A stretch of DNA of 64,000 bases, taken from an uncultured Dehalococcoidia bacterium (GTDB lineage Bacteria > Chloroflexota > Dehalococcoidia > Bin125). Shown here piece by piece: positions 8,163 through 17,533 of this stretch. Numbering within the stretch: position 1 is the stretch's first letter; every line of letters begins with the position of its first letter. The DNA is taken from NCBI GenBank assembly GCA_958295515.1, contig CATQGW010000001.1, positions 124,001 through 188,000 on the forward strand, written 5' to 3'. The position numbers and the translations under genes are program-made. A model generated the notes under the pieces. That model saw nothing but the letters and a program-made list of their open reading frames with translations. It was not told the DNA's origin and ran no database searches.

Positions 8163-9076
8163 GCGCGGAGCTGGTGGTGATCGGGGCGGTGGCCTACGAC
8201 GAGATTCACAGTCCGTCGGGGGATGTGGAGCACTTGCTGGGGGGTTCGTGCGTCTACGCGGCGCTGGGGGCGCGGTTTCGGGCGCAGGCGGCGCCGGTGT
8301 CGGTGGTGGGCGATGATTTCGACTGCGAGCTGCTCGCGCCGCTGCGCGAGGCGGGGGTGCTGCTGAGCGGTGTGGAGCGCGCGCCCGGGCGCACGTTTCG
8401 CTGGGCTTGCCGCTACGACCCGAGCGGCGACAGCCGCGAGACGCTGTACACGGAGCCGGGCGTCTATGAGTCGCGGCTGGTGGAGATCGACCCTGCCCTG
8501 CGGGACGCGCCGTTTCTGTTTCTCACGGCGGGCAATCCGCAGCAGAACGAGCGGGCGCTGGCGCGGCTGCGCAATCCGCGGGTGATCGCGTTCGACACGA
8601 TTGAGCGGGAGATTGAGACGCACCGCGAGGGGTTGATGCCGATCATCCGGCGCGCGCAGATCGTGTCGATCAACGCGCACGAGGCGGCGCTGCTGATCGG
8701 CTGGAGGGGCGGCGAGGAGGACGCGGCGCTGCCGCCGGCAGCGGCTGCGCGGCTGCGCGAGCTGGGTCCGGAGACGATCGTGATCAAGCAGGCCTCGCAG
8801 GGGGTGGATATCTTCGAGCCGAACCGCTGCGTGCATGTTTCGGCGGTGGCGGATGTCAACGTGGTGGATCCGACCGGGGCCGGGGACTCGTTCACGGCAG
8901 CGATGCTCAGCGCGATGGCGCGGGGTGAAGACATCGTCGAGGCGGCGCGTTGGGGCTGCGCGGTGGCGTCGTTCTCGGTGGAGGCGTTCGGGATCAACGG
9001 GTTGCTCAAGGCGACGGAGGCTCAGGCGCGGGAACGGCTGGCGTTGGTCGGCGCGGAAGAACGGGCGATGCCATGA
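8159..9076 (+). CDS. PfkB-family sugar/nucleoside kinase (adenosine kinase candidate)
   Basis: A 305-residue ribokinase-fold kinase. The ATP-site signature DPTGAGDSFTAAMLSAM is near residue 240 and the substrate-side LLGGSCVYAALGARF is near 28-42. Family sequence alone does not fix the substrate. Context is informative: the operon holds ahcY, whose product adenosine must be removed, and apt/mtnP, which handle adenine, so adenosine kinase is the best guess. Ribokinase-like or fructokinase activity remains possible. It starts with GTG overlapping the mtnP stop (GTGA), and its stop overlaps the next start (ATGA), so it is fully translationally coupled. Confidence 0.82.
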   Translation: MSAELVVIGAVAYDEIHSPSGDVEHLLGGSCVYAALGARFRAQAAPVSVVGDDFDCELLAPLREAGVLLSGVERAPGRTFRWACRYDPSGDSRETLYTEPGVYESRLVEIDPALRDAPFLFLTAGNPQQNERALARLRNPRVIAFDTIEREIETHREGLMPIIRRAQIVSINAHEAALLIGWRGGEEDAALPPAAAARLRELGPETIVIKQASQGVDIFEPNRCVHVSAVADVNVVDPTGAGDSFTAAMLSAMARGEDIVEAARWGCAVASFSVEAFGINGLLKATEAQARERLALVGAEERAMP

Positions 9077-9954
9077 CGCTCTCGCTGCGGCTGGGGCAGG
9101 CGCGCGAGCGGATCGTGATCTCGCGGCGGCGCGATCCGTCGGCGCTGGCGGCGCAGCTGTATGCGCAGCGCTACATCGCGGCGTATGCGCTGGCGCAGCT
9201 GGAGCCGGCGGGCTGGGAGCGTTCGGAGTGGTGGTCCTGCCGGGCTGGGGGCGCGGAGGCGATCGTCTGCCACTCGTACGCGGGGCTCGGCCAGGCGACG
9301 ACACTGCTGGGTTCGCCGGAGGGCGTGGGGCAGATTCTCGGTCTGCATCCCGGTCCGCCGCGCACCTTCGCGATCTGCGAGCCGCAGCATGTCGACGCGC
9401 TGGCGGAGGCGCACACGCTGCCGACCTGCCGGCGGATGCTGCGGATGCTGGTGACGGCGCGGAGTTTTCGTCCGGCCGGGGGGGAAACGACTGCGCTGCT
9501 GGGCCGCCAGGTGCAGGTGATCAACCGGCTCTACAGCTCGGAGGGCGGGCCGACGTACTACTCGCGGGAGCACATCGAGGACGGCTGCTATCACGGGGTG
9601 GTGGACGAGGGTCGGCTGGTGGCGGTGGCGGGCACGCACTCGATCAGCCGCAGCCACGGGATTTCGGTGCTGGGCAATGTGTTCACGCATCCGCAGCACC
9701 GCGGGCGGGGCTTCGCCAAGCTGGCGACCAGCGCGGTGACCGCGGAATTGCTGCGCCAAACGGGTGAGGTAGTACTGTCGGTTGACCCGCAGAATGAGCC
9801 GGCGGTGCGGGCTTACCGCGCGCTCGGGTACACGGAGGTGGGGTGGATTGTGGAAGCCAGCGCGAACCGCCGGGCGAACGGTATGCAGGCCGCGCTGCGG
9901 CGCTGGCTGGCGCAGCGGCGCGGCGGCGGCGCGGACGAAATTGTGCTGCGATGA
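9073..9954 (+). CDS. GNAT-family N-acetyltransferase
   Basis: 293 residues. The C-terminal third has the GNAT acetyl-CoA pattern: [16 protein letters not shown] (the Q-x-x-G-x-G/A loop) followed by [18 protein letters not shown], the beta5-alpha4 block. The N-terminal ~150 residues are not recognised and may be a second, degenerate GNAT-like domain. The substrate is unknown. It is embedded in the SAM-turnover operon with ATGA overlaps on both sides, which argues for co-regulation but does not reveal its role. Confidence 0.85.
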   Translation: MTLSLRLGQARERIVISRRRDPSALAAQLYAQRYIAAYALAQLEPAGWERSEWWSCRAGGAEAIVCHSYAGLGQATTLLGSPEGVGQILGLHPGPPRTFAICEPQHVDALAEAHTLPTCRRMLRMLVTARSFRPAGGETTALLGRQVQVINRLYSSEGGPTYYSREHIEDGCYHGVVDEGRLVAVAGTHSISRSHGISVLGNVFTHPQHRGRGFAKLATSAVTAELLRQTGEVVLSVDPQNEPAVRAYRALGYTEVGWIVEASANRRANGMQAALRRWLAQRRGGGADEIVLR

Positions 9955-11213
9955 GCGCCGCTTCGGACATCTTTGATCCGCGGCTGGCGGACGCGGGCGA
10001 GCAGCGGATCGCGTGGGCGGCGCGGGAGATGCCGGTGATGGCGCAGATTCGGGAGCGCCTGGCGCGTGAGCGTCCGCTTGAGGGGCTGCGGATTGGGGCG
10101 TGCCTGCATGTCACGTCGGAGACGGCGAATCTGGCGCTGGCGCTGCAGGCGGGCGGGGGTGAGGTGACGCTCTGCGCCAGCAATCCGCTCTCGACGCAGG
10201 ATGATGTGGCGGCGGCGCTGGTGGAGCGGGCGGGGATCGGCGTGTTCGCGATTAAGGGAGAGAGCAACGAGCGGTATTACGAGCACATTGCGCGGGTGTT
10301 GGACGCGCGCCCGCAGATCACGGTGGATGATGGGGCGGACTTGGTCTCGACGCTGCACAGCGAGCGTCAGGAGCTGCTCGACGGGGTAATCGGCGGCTGC
10401 GAGGAGACGACGACAGGGGTGATTCGACTGCGGGCGATGGCGGCGGATGGGGCGCTGCGCTACCCGATCATCGCGGTCAACGACGCGGCGACGAAGCACA
10501 TGTTCGACAACCGCTACGGGACGGGGCAGAGCGCGCTGGACGGGGTGATTCGCGCGACCAATCTGCTGCTCGCGGGTAAGGTGGTGGTGGTCGCGGGCTA
10601 CGGCTGGTGCGGCCGCGGCGTGGCCTCGCGGGCGAGAGGGATGGGGGCGCAGGTGATCGTGACCGAGGTTGCGCCGCTGCGCGCGCTGGAGGCGGTGATG
10701 GACGGCTTTCGGGTGGCGACGATGTTGGAAGCGGCTGAGGTGGGCGATCTGTTCATCACAACGACCGGGGACATTCACGTGATCGATGCGCCGCATCTGG
10801 AGCGGATGCGTTCGGGCGCGATTCTGGCGAACGCGGGGCATTTCAATCACGAGGTCAATATTGCGGCGCTGGAGGCGATGGCGGAGGAGCGGCGGGAGGC
10901 GCGTCCGTATGTGACCGCGTACCGCACCAGCGACGGGCGGGAGTTGTTGCTGTTGGCCGAGGGGCGGCTGGTCAACCTCTCGGCGGCGGAGGGGCATCCG
11001 GCGAGCGTGATGGATATGAGCTTCGCCAATCAGGCGCTGGCGATCGAGCATCTGGCGCAGGCGGATCCGCGGCCCGGGCCGGGGGTCTGGGATGTGCCGT
11101 CGGAGATTGACGAGCAGGTGGCGGCGCTGAAGCTCGCGGCGATGGGCGTGGAGCTGGATCAGCTCACGCCGGAGCAGGAGCGCTATCTGCAATCGTGGGA
11201 CGCCGGCACATGA
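9951..11213 (+). CDS. ahcY: Adenosylhomocysteinase
   Basis: NAD-dependent hydrolysis of S-adenosylhomocysteine to homocysteine and adenosine. NAD site: [20 protein letters not shown]. Substrate and catalytic blocks: [51 protein letters not shown] and [10 protein letters not shown]. At 420 residues it is the short form without the ~40-residue insertion found in eukaryotic and many proteobacterial enzymes. The ATG at 9951 overlaps the GNAT stop, and its stop overlaps metK. With metK it forms the SAM regeneration core of the operon; methionine synthase is not in the window. Confidence 0.97.
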   Translation: MSAASDIFDPRLADAGEQRIAWAAREMPVMAQIRERLARERPLEGLRIGACLHVTSETANLALALQAGGGEVTLCASNPLSTQDDVAAALVERAGIGVFAIKGESNERYYEHIARVLDARPQITVDDGADLVSTLHSERQELLDGVIGGCEETTTGVIRLRAMAADGALRYPIIAVNDAATKHMFDNRYGTGQSALDGVIRATNLLLAGKVVVVAGYGWCGRGVASRARGMGAQVIVTEVAPLRALEAVMDGFRVATMLEAAEVGDLFITTTGDIHVIDAPHLERMRSGAILANAGHFNHEVNIAALEAMAEERREARPYVTAYRTSDGRELLLLAEGRLVNLSAAEGHPASVMDMSFANQALAIEHLAQADPRPGPGVWDVPSEIDEQVAALKLAAMGVELDQLTPEQERYLQSWDAGT

Positions 11214-12421
11214 CCTCTCACACTCCCAGCGGGTTCCCGGGTGATCGTTGGACCTCGGAGTCGGTGACCGAAGGTCACCCGGACAAGGTGTGCGATCAGA
11301 TTTCGGATGCGGTGCTGGACGCCTGCCTGGCGCAGGATCGGAACTCGCGGGTGGCCTGCGAGACGGCGGTTTCCTCGGGGTTTGTGCTGGTCTTCGGGGA
11401 GATCACGACGCAGGCGGAGATCGATTTCGAGGCGGTTGTGCGGAGGGTGCTGCGGCGGATTGGGTATACGGATCCGAATATCGGCTTCGATGCGGAGAGC
11501 TGCGAGGTGGTGGTGCGGGTGAAGCAGCAGTCGCCGGATATCGCGGAGGGTCTGCGGCGTGCAGCGCGCACGGGCGATTCGGATGATCCCTACGACCTGC
11601 AGGGGGCGGGGGACCAGGGGATGATGATTGGTTTCGCGTGCGACGAGACGGAGGCGCTGATGCCGCTGCCGCTGTGGCTGGCGGACGGGCTGACGCGGCG
11701 TCTGACGGAGGTGCGCAAGCGAGGCGAGGCGCCGTGGCTGCGGCCGGACGGGAAGGCGCAGGTGACGGTGGAATACGCGGAGGGGCGGCCGCATCGGGTG
11801 TCGACGGTGGTGGTCTCGACGCAGCACACGGCGGATGTGAGCCACAGCCAGATCGAGCACGCAATCCGCGACGAGGTGATTGCGCCGACGATTCCGGCGC
11901 AGCTGCTGGATGCGCAGACGGAGTATTTCATCAACCCGGCGGGGAATTTCATCGTGGGCGGACCGGCGGCGGATGCGGGGCTGACGGGGCGCAAGATCAT
12001 CGTGGACACCTACGGGGGGATTGCGCGGCACGGGGGCGGGGCGTTTTCGGGCAAGGATCCGTCGAAGGTGGACCGTTCGGGGGCGTATGCGGCGCGCTGG
12101 GTGGCGAAGAACATCGTGGCGGCGGAGCTGGCGGATCGCGCGGAGGTGCAGCTCTCATACGCGATCGGGCGCCCGGCGCCGACATCGCTGACGCTGCTGA
12201 CGTTCGGGACGGCGCGGATTGGGGAGGCGCGGCTGAGTGAGCTGGTGCGGGAGCACTTTGATCTGCGTCCGCTGGCGATCATTGAGGGTCTGGATTTGCT
12301 GCGGCCGATTTATGAGCCGACGGCGGCGTACGGGCATTTCGGGCGGGGTGATCTGGATTTGCCGTGGGAGCGTGTGGATCGGGTGGGGGTGTTGCGGGCG
12401 GGGGCTGGTCTGGGGGGGTGA
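11210..12421 (+). CDS. metK: S-adenosylmethionine synthetase
   Basis: Makes SAM from methionine and ATP. Landmarks: [20 protein letters not shown] at the N-terminus, the hexapeptide-like [13 protein letters not shown], the P-loop-like [16 protein letters not shown] and the C-terminal [12 protein letters not shown]. 403 residues, normal length. Its ATG overlaps the ahcY stop by four bases, so no SAM riboswitch can precede it. It ends the operon and converges on rpsI across a 371-base repeat-filled gap. Confidence 0.98.
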   Translation: MTSHTPSGFPGDRWTSESVTEGHPDKVCDQISDAVLDACLAQDRNSRVACETAVSSGFVLVFGEITTQAEIDFEAVVRRVLRRIGYTDPNIGFDAESCEVVVRVKQQSPDIAEGLRRAARTGDSDDPYDLQGAGDQGMMIGFACDETEALMPLPLWLADGLTRRLTEVRKRGEAPWLRPDGKAQVTVEYAEGRPHRVSTVVVSTQHTADVSHSQIEHAIRDEVIAPTIPAQLLDAQTEYFINPAGNFIVGGPAADAGLTGRKIIVDTYGGIARHGGGAFSGKDPSKVDRSGAYAARWVAKNIVAAELADRAEVQLSYAIGRPAPTSLTLLTFGTARIGEARLSELVREHFDLRPLAIIEGLDLLRPIYEPTAAYGHFGRGDLDLPWERVDRVGVLRAGAGLGG

Positions 12422-12792
12422 GGCGGGCGGGAGTTGGCGGCTCTCGTTTGTCATTCCCGCCTTGAGCGGGAATCTCGTGGCGGGACCTTGGAGGTTGCAC
12501 GGGGGAGATTCCCGCTTTCGCGGGAATGACGGAAAGGGGGGCGCGGGAATGACGGGAAGGCGGGGCGCGGATGTGACGGAGGTGGGGACGCGAGGGTGAT
12601 GGCTCTCTTTCGTCATTCCCGCCTTGAGCGGGAATCTCGTGGCGGGACCTTGGAGGTTGCGCGAGGGAGATTCCCGCTTTCGCGGGAATGACGGAATTGA
12701 GGGGGCGCGGGTATGACAGCGCGACGGCGAGGGAGAACGCCTGCGCTGGTGTGGCGAACAGGGGGGCGCGGGGTAGGGTTTGGGCGCGGGGG
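12422..12792. repeat. Convergent gap with duplicated palindrome pair
   Basis: No gene is seen between convergent metK and rpsI. Four palindromes with ATTCCCGC/GCGGGAAT arms occur at 12453-12473, 12508-12527, 12615-12635 and 12670-12689. They are arranged as two nearly identical ~84-base units (about 12451-12534 and 12613-12696, offset 162), each made of one copy with a CTTGA centre and one with a TTTC centre. The arms would form strong hairpins in either transcript, so they may end both operons. The arm pattern resembles the neisserial dRS3 design (ATTCCC, 8 bases, GGGAAT), an analogy only. Confidence 0.8.
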
Positions 12793-13194
12793 TTAGCGCT
12801 TGGTGTATTGGGGGGCTTTGCGGGCGCGCTTGAGGCCGGGCTTTTTGCGTTCCTTGGCTCTGGGGTCGCGGGTGAGCATGCCGGCCTGGCGGAGCGGGCG
12901 GCGGAGGTTTTCGTCGGAGGCGAGCAGGGCGCGGGCGATGCCGAGGCGGATCGCGCCGGCCCAGCCGGTGCGGCCGCCGCCGCTGCATTTGACCTGGGCG
13001 CTGAAGCTGTTCTGCATGCCGGTGCGGAAGAGCGGCTCTTTGATTTGGCGGCGCTGCTCGTCGCGGGCGAACCAGTCTTCGGCGGGCTTGCCGTTAACCA
13101 TGACGGAGCCGTCGCCGGGGTAGAGGCGGACGCGGGCGATGGCGTTTTTGCGTCGGCCGAGGCCGTAGTAGTAGTGGCCGCTCATGGTGGTCAT
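12793..13194 (-). CDS. rpsI: 30S ribosomal protein S9
   Basis: Small-subunit protein whose C-terminal tail reaches the P-site. It has the S9 start YYYGLGRRKNAIARVRLYPG, the central GGGRTGWAGAIRLGIARAL and the conserved basic end RKAPQYTKR. 133 residues. The ATG at 13194 overlaps the rplM stop by four bases. It is the last gene of the ribosomal superoperon. Confidence 0.97.
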   Translation of the reverse strand: MTTMSGHYYYGLGRRKNAIARVRLYPGDGSVMVNGKPAEDWFARDEQRRQIKEPLFRTGMQNSFSAQVKCSGGGRTGWAGAIRLGIARALLASDENLRRPLRQAGMLTRDPRAKERKKPGLKRARKAPQYTKR

Positions 13195-13634
13195 GCGTTG
13201 GCTCCGCTCTGATCGATGGGTTCGGCCAGCTGGCCGGCGTGGGGGTGGTTGGGGCCGGCGTAGACGCGCAGGTGTCGGTATTGGGTGCGGCCGAGCTTGT
13301 TTTTGGGCAGCATGCCGCGGACGGCGCGCTCGATGACGCGCTCGGGGCGCTTTTCGAGCATGGCTTTGAGGGTGGTTTCGCGCAGGCCGCCGAGGTAGCC
13401 GGAGTGGCGGTAGTAGATTTTCTGCTCGAGTTTGCGCCCGGAGACGGCGATTTTGGCGGCGTTGATGACGACGACGTAGTCGCCGATGTCCTGGGAGGGG
13501 TGGAAGGCGGGCTTGTGCTTGCCGCGCAGCAGGGTGGCGACCTGGGTGGCGAGGCGTCCGAGCGGTCGGTCGGCGGCGTCGATCACGTGCCAGCGGCGCT
13601 CGACATCACGCGGGTTGAGAACAGTCGTGGACAT
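13191..13634 (-). CDS. rplM: 50S ribosomal protein L13
   Basis: 147 residues with the L13 blocks WHVIDAADRPLGRLATQVA, DYVVVINAAKIAVSG and RAVRGMLPKNKLGR, and the C-terminal LRVYAGPNHPHAGQ. Its start lies inside the end of truA (29-base overlap), so translation is coupled. The L13-S9 pair behind truA and rplQ is a common alpha-operon tail. Confidence 0.97.
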   Translation of the reverse strand: MSTTVLNPRDVERRWHVIDAADRPLGRLATQVATLLRGKHKPAFHPSQDIGDYVVVINAAKIAVSGRKLEQKIYYRHSGYLGGLRETTLKAMLEKRPERVIERAVRGMLPKNKLGRTQYRHLRVYAGPNHPHAGQLAEPIDQSGANA

Positions 13635-14406
13635 GGTCGGTCTTCCATTCGCGCAGTACTGATTGATCGTAGCGAACGACGGCTAACGTCAAACCCTTTG
13701 GGGGTGCGGTGGGTCCGGCAGAGCCGGGGATGGCGGCGTCGAGCGTTGCGCGGAACGCATCCGGGCGGGTGCGTCGGCGGGCGACATCGACGATTGCGCC
13801 GACCATCCGCCGCACTTGGTGCTGGAGGAAGGCGTCGGCGGCGAAGGTCAGCGTATAGCGTCCGTGGCCGCCGTGCAGTTCAGCGCTGCGCAGGTTGCGC
13901 AGGGTGGGGCGCTGCTGGTCGGTGGTGGTGAAGGCGGCGAAGTCGCGCTGTCCGGGCAGCAGGCGCAGTGCGGCGCGGGCGGCTTCGACGGAGAAGGGCG
14001 GGGGGATGCGCCAGGCGCGCTGCTCTTCGAGTGGTCGGCGCTGGGGGGCGATTAGCAGCTGGTAGCGGTATTCGCGCTCTTGCGCGTGGCGACGGGGGTC
14101 GAAGTCGTCGGCGACGGTCTGCACGGCCTGGACGGCGAGAGCCTGAGGGAGGAAGTGGTTGAGTCCGCGCAGCCAGCGGTGGGGCGGTAGTTGGCGGGAG
14201 GTCTCGAAGGAGGCGACCTGACCTTCGGCGTGAACGCCGGCGTCGGTGCGGCCGGCGAGGGAGATGCGGCGCTGTTCGTGGGTCAGTTCGGCGACGGCGT
14301 GTTCGAGCGCACCCTGCACGGTGGGGAGGGCGGGTTGGGCCTGGGAGCCGGCGAAGGCTGCGCCGTCGTATTGGAGCAGGAGCGCGAGACGGCGGGTTGC
14401 GGTCAC
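13606..14406 (-). CDS. truA: tRNA pseudouridine(38-40) synthase
   Basis: Isomerises uridines 38-40 of the tRNA anticodon stem. The catalytic aspartate is in GRTDAGVHAEGQVA near residue 55, and FLQHQVRRMVGAIVDVAR near the C-terminus is the family block. 266 residues. It begins with GTG at 14406, nine bases after rplQ, and its last 29 bases overlap the rplM start. Its position between rplQ and rplM is typical. Confidence 0.94.
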   Translation of the reverse strand: MTATRRLALLLQYDGAAFAGSQAQPALPTVQGALEHAVAELTHEQRRISLAGRTDAGVHAEGQVASFETSRQLPPHRWLRGLNHFLPQALAVQAVQTVADDFDPRRHAQEREYRYQLLIAPQRRPLEEQRAWRIPPPFSVEAARAALRLLPGQRDFAAFTTTDQQRPTLRNLRSAELHGGHGRYTLTFAADAFLQHQVRRMVGAIVDVARRRTRPDAFRATLDAAIPGSAGPTAPPKGLTLAVVRYDQSVLREWKTDHVHDCSQPA

Positions 14407-14415
14407 GCGCGTGGG

Positions 14416-14832
14416 CTACTCGCTCGCGTCGTCCGCGTCGCCTTCGGCGGTCGCGGCGGCGACGGGTTCGGGGGCGGCGCGCTCGACGAGTTCAATGTGG
14501 GCCATGGCGGCGCCGTCGCCGCGACGGGGACCGAGCTTGATGATGCGGGTGTAGCCGCCCGGTCGGTCCTCGAAGCGGGGTGCGACCTCGCGGAAGAGGC
14601 GGCGGAGGACTTTTTTGTCGGTGAGGACGGCGGCGGCCTGCCGGCGGGCGTGCAGGTCGCCGCGCTTGCCGAGGGTGATCATGCGCTCGGCGACGGGCCG
14701 GATGGACTTGGCCTTGGCCTCGGTGGTGACGATTGCTTCGTGGCGCAGGAGTGCGGTGACCTGGTTGCGGACGAGGGCGGCGCGGTGGGAGCGGCTCCGG
14801 CTCAGCGCGCGCCCGGCTTTGCGATGCCGCAT
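14416..14832 (-). CDS. rplQ: 50S ribosomal protein L17, acidic tail
   Basis: 138 residues. The core is canonical: [20 protein letters not shown] at the start and [20 protein letters not shown], ending around HIELVE. About 20 extra Ala/Glu/Asp residues follow (to GDADDASE), part of a trend of disordered tails in this cluster. It sits 12 bases downstream of rpoA. Confidence 0.96.
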   Translation of the reverse strand: MRHRKAGRALSRSRSHRAALVRNQVTALLRHEAIVTTEAKAKSIRPVAERMITLGKRGDLHARRQAAAVLTDKKVLRRLFREVAPRFEDRPGGYTRIIKLGPRRGDGAAMAHIELVERAAPEPVAAATAEGDADDASE

Positions 14833-14844
14833 GGGGTGCTCCTT

Positions 14845-15993
14845 TTATTCGCCCTGTTGGGCATCGGCTTTGCGCAGCGCTTCGAGCAGCGCGGCGCCGA
14901 GCGGGCTGGGCGGTTCCTCTTCGTCGTCCGGCGGGGCCTCGCTGACGATTCGTTCGGATTCGACTTCGGCGTCTTCGGGGACGGGCGGCAGTTCGGTGAG
15001 CGGTTCCTCGTCGGTGGGGCTGAAGACACCTTCGCGCGCGCGGCGCAGGCGCGAGTCGTGTTCGTCGATGATGCCCATTTCGTGCAGGCGCTCGACCAGT
15101 TCGATGTAGGATTTTTCGCCGAAGTTGCGCAGGGTGAGGAGTTCGTCCTCGGACTTTTCGAGGATTTGTCCGACGACCATGAGGCCGCTGCGCTTGAGGC
15201 AGTTGTGGGCGCGGACGGAGAGTTGGAGTTCGTCGATGGAGCGGTGGTACTCCTCGACGGAGATGCCGAGTCGCTCGTTGGGCTCGATCTGGCGGGGGGC
15301 GTGGGGGTCGCCGAGGGTGGCGAAGATGACGAGCTCGTCCTGGAGCAGTTGGGCGGCGGCCTTGATCGCGTCTTTGCCGTCGATGCTGCCATCGGTCCAG
15401 ACTTCGAGCATGAGTTGTTCGAGTCCGGCGCCTTTGCCGCCGCGGGCGGGGTGGACTTCGTAGGAGACGCGGCGGACGGGGGTGAAGACGGCGTCGAGAG
15501 GGATCAGGCCGATCGGAGATTCGCCGTTGGCGCTGCGCTCGGAGGGGTGGAAGCCGTAGCCGGTCTGGATGTTCATGCGGACGCTGAGTTCGGCCTCGGG
15601 GGCGTCGAGCGTGGCGAGGTAGAGGTCGGTGTTGACGATCTCGTAGTCGTGCGGAACATCGATATCGGCGGCGGTGACGGCGCGTTGCCCGCTGACGTTG
15701 AGGGTCATTTCGGCGGGGCGGTCGGCGAGGGCGCGGAGGCGGATGCCGCGCAGGTTGAGCAGGAACTCGGTGGTGTCCTCTTTCATCGCGGGGATGGTGG
15801 AGAATTCGTGCTGGACCTGGTCGATCCGCACGGAGGTGACCGCGGCGCCGCGGATGGCGGAGAGCATGACGCGACGGATGGCGTTGCCCAGGGTGTGGGC
15901 GAATCCGCGCGCCAACGGCTCGGCGGTGACCCGCGCGTAGTCGGCCGTGGCCTGTTCGATTTCGAGCTTGGGGGCTTCGTGCTGCAAAACCAC
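14845..15993 (-). CDS. rpoA: RNA polymerase alpha subunit with extended acidic C-terminus
   Basis: Alpha subunit: the N-terminal assembly domain includes GFAHTLGNAIRRVMLSAI and the C-terminal domain includes RAHNCLKRSGL and LRNFGEKSYIELVERLHEMG. The start is unclear. A GTG at 15993 with GGAGG about 11 bases upstream gives VVLQHEAPKLEI as N-terminus and 382 residues; a TTG at 16044 would add 17 residues. About 60 residues follow the usual end of the C-terminal domain, rich in Glu/Pro/Asp (for example APPDDEEEPPSPLGAALLEA). Family members are normally 310-340 residues, so this tail is unusual. Confidence 0.94.
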   Translation of the reverse strand: MVLQHEAPKLEIEQATADYARVTAEPLARGFAHTLGNAIRRVMLSAIRGAAVTSVRIDQVQHEFSTIPAMKEDTTEFLLNLRGIRLRALADRPAEMTLNVSGQRAVTAADIDVPHDYEIVNTDLYLATLDAPEAELSVRMNIQTGYGFHPSERSANGESPIGLIPLDAVFTPVRRVSYEVHPARGGKGAGLEQLMLEVWTDGSIDGKDAIKAAAQLLQDELVIFATLGDPHAPRQIEPNERLGISVEEYHRSIDELQLSVRAHNCLKRSGLMVVGQILEKSEDELLTLRNFGEKSYIELVERLHEMGIIDEHDSRLRRAREGVFSPTDEEPLTELPPVPEDAEVESERIVSEAPPDDEEEPPSPLGAALLEALRKADAQQGE

Positions 15994-16052
15994 TGTGGCG
16001 TGCGCCTCCTCAGTCTGCTCCGCCGCGGTCGCGGCGGCGCGCAACCCGCGCG

Positions 16053-16682
16053 TTAGCGCGAGTAGTACTCGACGATCGCGTTCTCATCGACGCGCATGTC
16101 GATGTCCTCGCGGGCGGGAACGGCGGTAAGTTCTCCTTCGAGTTGGGCGGGGTCGCTCATGTTGAGCCAGCCGGGGACTTGGCGGCTGCCCTGCCAGGTG
16201 CGGGACATTTCGTAGAACTTCGATTTGCGCCCGCGCTCGGTCCAACCGATCTTGTCGCCGACTTTGGTCTCGATCGAGGGGATGTCGGCGCGGCGTCCGT
16301 TGAGGGTGACGTGCCCGTGGCGGACGAGCTGGCGTGCCTGGGCGCGGGACTCGGCGAGGCCGAGGCGGTAGACGACGTTATCGAGGCGCAGTTCGAGCAT
16401 GCGCAGGAGGTTGTCGCCGGTCGCGCCGGGGCGGCGGTTGGCTTCGCGGAACATCTTGCGGAACTGGCGCTCGAGCACGCCGTAGGTCTTGCGGACCTTC
16501 TGCTTCTCCTTGACCTGGATGCCGTAGTCGGAGACTTTGCGGCGTCGGGGGGAGCGCTGTCCGGGGGGCTGGTTGCGGCGCTCGATGGCGCACTTGGGCC
16601 CCGAGCAGCGATCGCCCTTGAGCATGAGTTTTTCGCCTGCGCGGCGGCAGATGCGGCAGACCGGACCGGTGTATCGGGCCAT
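16053..16682 (-). CDS. rpsD: 30S ribosomal protein S4 (zinc-type)
   Basis: 209 residues. The N-terminus has four cysteines in CRICRRAGEKLMLKGDRC and a following GPKC, the zinc-binding form. The S4 RNA-binding domain is in RLDNVVYRLGLAESRAQARQ and HGHVTLNGRRADIPS. It begins at ATG 16682, 23 bases after rpsK. Confidence 0.97.
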   Translation of the reverse strand: MARYTGPVCRICRRAGEKLMLKGDRCSGPKCAIERRNQPPGQRSPRRRKVSDYGIQVKEKQKVRKTYGVLERQFRKMFREANRRPGATGDNLLRMLELRLDNVVYRLGLAESRAQARQLVRHGHVTLNGRRADIPSIETKVGDKIGWTERGRKSKFYEMSRTWQGSRQVPGWLNMSDPAQLEGELTAVPAREDIDMRVDENAIVEYYSR

Positions 16683-16705
16683 TGGCTCGTCTCCTGTGGG
16701 CCGGC

Positions 16706-17107
16706 TCAGGCGCGCCGGCGCTTGCGCGGGCGGCAGCCGTTGTGGGGGATGGGGGTGACATCGCGGATCGAGAGCAGGGTGAGGCCGGCGGCCTGGAGGG
16801 CGCGGACGGCGGATTCGCGCCCGCTGCCGGGGCCTTTGACGTAGACATCGACTTCGCGCATGCCGTGGTTCATGGCTTTCTGTGCGGCGTCTTCGGCGGC
16901 GAGTTGGGCGGCGAAGGGGGTGCCCTTGCGCGAGCCGCGGGTGCCGCCGGTGGAACCGGCGCTGCTCCAGGCGACGGTGTCGCCGTTGAGGTCGGTCAGG
17001 GTGATGATCGTGTTGTTGAAGGTGGACTGGATGTAGGCGCGCCCGTGGGGCACGTTCTTACGTTCGCGTCGGCGTCCGCGCCGCGCTCCACCGCGCTGGG
17101 TAACCAT
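16706..17107 (-). CDS. rpsK: 30S ribosomal protein S11
   Basis: 133 residues. Core blocks: [56 protein letters not shown] and [13 protein letters not shown] at the C-terminus. The N-terminus is Arg-rich ([11 protein letters not shown]). Its order S13-S11-S4-alpha-L17 is canonical. Confidence 0.98.
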   Translation of the reverse strand: MVTQRGGARRGRRRERKNVPHGRAYIQSTFNNTIITLTDLNGDTVAWSSAGSTGGTRGSRKGTPFAAQLAAEDAAQKAMNHGMREVDVYVKGPGSGRESAVRALQAAGLTLLSIRDVTPIPHNGCRPRKRRRA

Positions 17108-17136
17108 TCGCTCGCGTTCCTCTCTCTGCGTCCGCG

Positions 17137-17517
17137 TTAGCGCTTGACCGCGCGGCGGCGTCCGGCGACGGTCTTTTTGGAGCCGCGGCGGGTGCGGGCG
17201 TTGGTGCGTGTGCGCTGGCCGTGCATGGGCAGGTTGCGGCGGTGGCGCTGGCCGCGGTAGCAGTTGATGTCGATCAGCCGCTGCACGTGCTGACGGACGG
17301 AGCGTCGGAGGTCGCCCTCGACGCTGTAGTCACGGTCGATGATTTCGCGCAGCAGGGAGAGTTCGCCGTCGGTCAGTTCGCGCATGCGCCGCTGGGGGTC
17401 GAGTTGGGCTTTGTGGATGATTTCGTCGGCGCGGGTGGCGCCGATGCCGTAGATGTAGCGCAGCGCGTAGGGCAGCCGCTTGTTGTCGGGAACGTCGACA
17501 CCAGAGATTCTCGCCAT
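17137..17517 (-). CDS. rpsM: 30S ribosomal protein S13
   Basis: 126 residues from the ATG at 17517. Blocks: [30 protein letters not shown] and the tail [21 protein letters not shown] much longer upstream reading frame exists but overlaps infA and is not needed. Only 16 bases separate it from infA, so there is no room for rpmJ (L36), which often lies here. Confidence 0.97.
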   Translation of the reverse strand: MARISGVDVPDNKRLPYALRYIYGIGATRADEIIHKAQLDPQRRMRELTDGELSLLREIIDRDYSVEGDLRRSVRQHVQRLIDINCYRGQRHRRNLPMHGQRTRTNARTRRGSKKTVAGRRRAVKR

Positions 17518-17533
17518 GCTGTAGCTCCGTTGG

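Noticed and set aside
11190..11213. SAM riboswitch before metK
   Set aside because: metK overlaps the ahcY stop, so there is no leader.
12453..12689. Regular palindromes considered as a CRISPR array
   Set aside because: Only two repeat units with palindromes inside, no constant spacers and no cas genes.
14191..16056. 621-codon plus-strand frame opposite rpoA/rplQ
   Set aside because: Antisense shadow of clearly identified genes.
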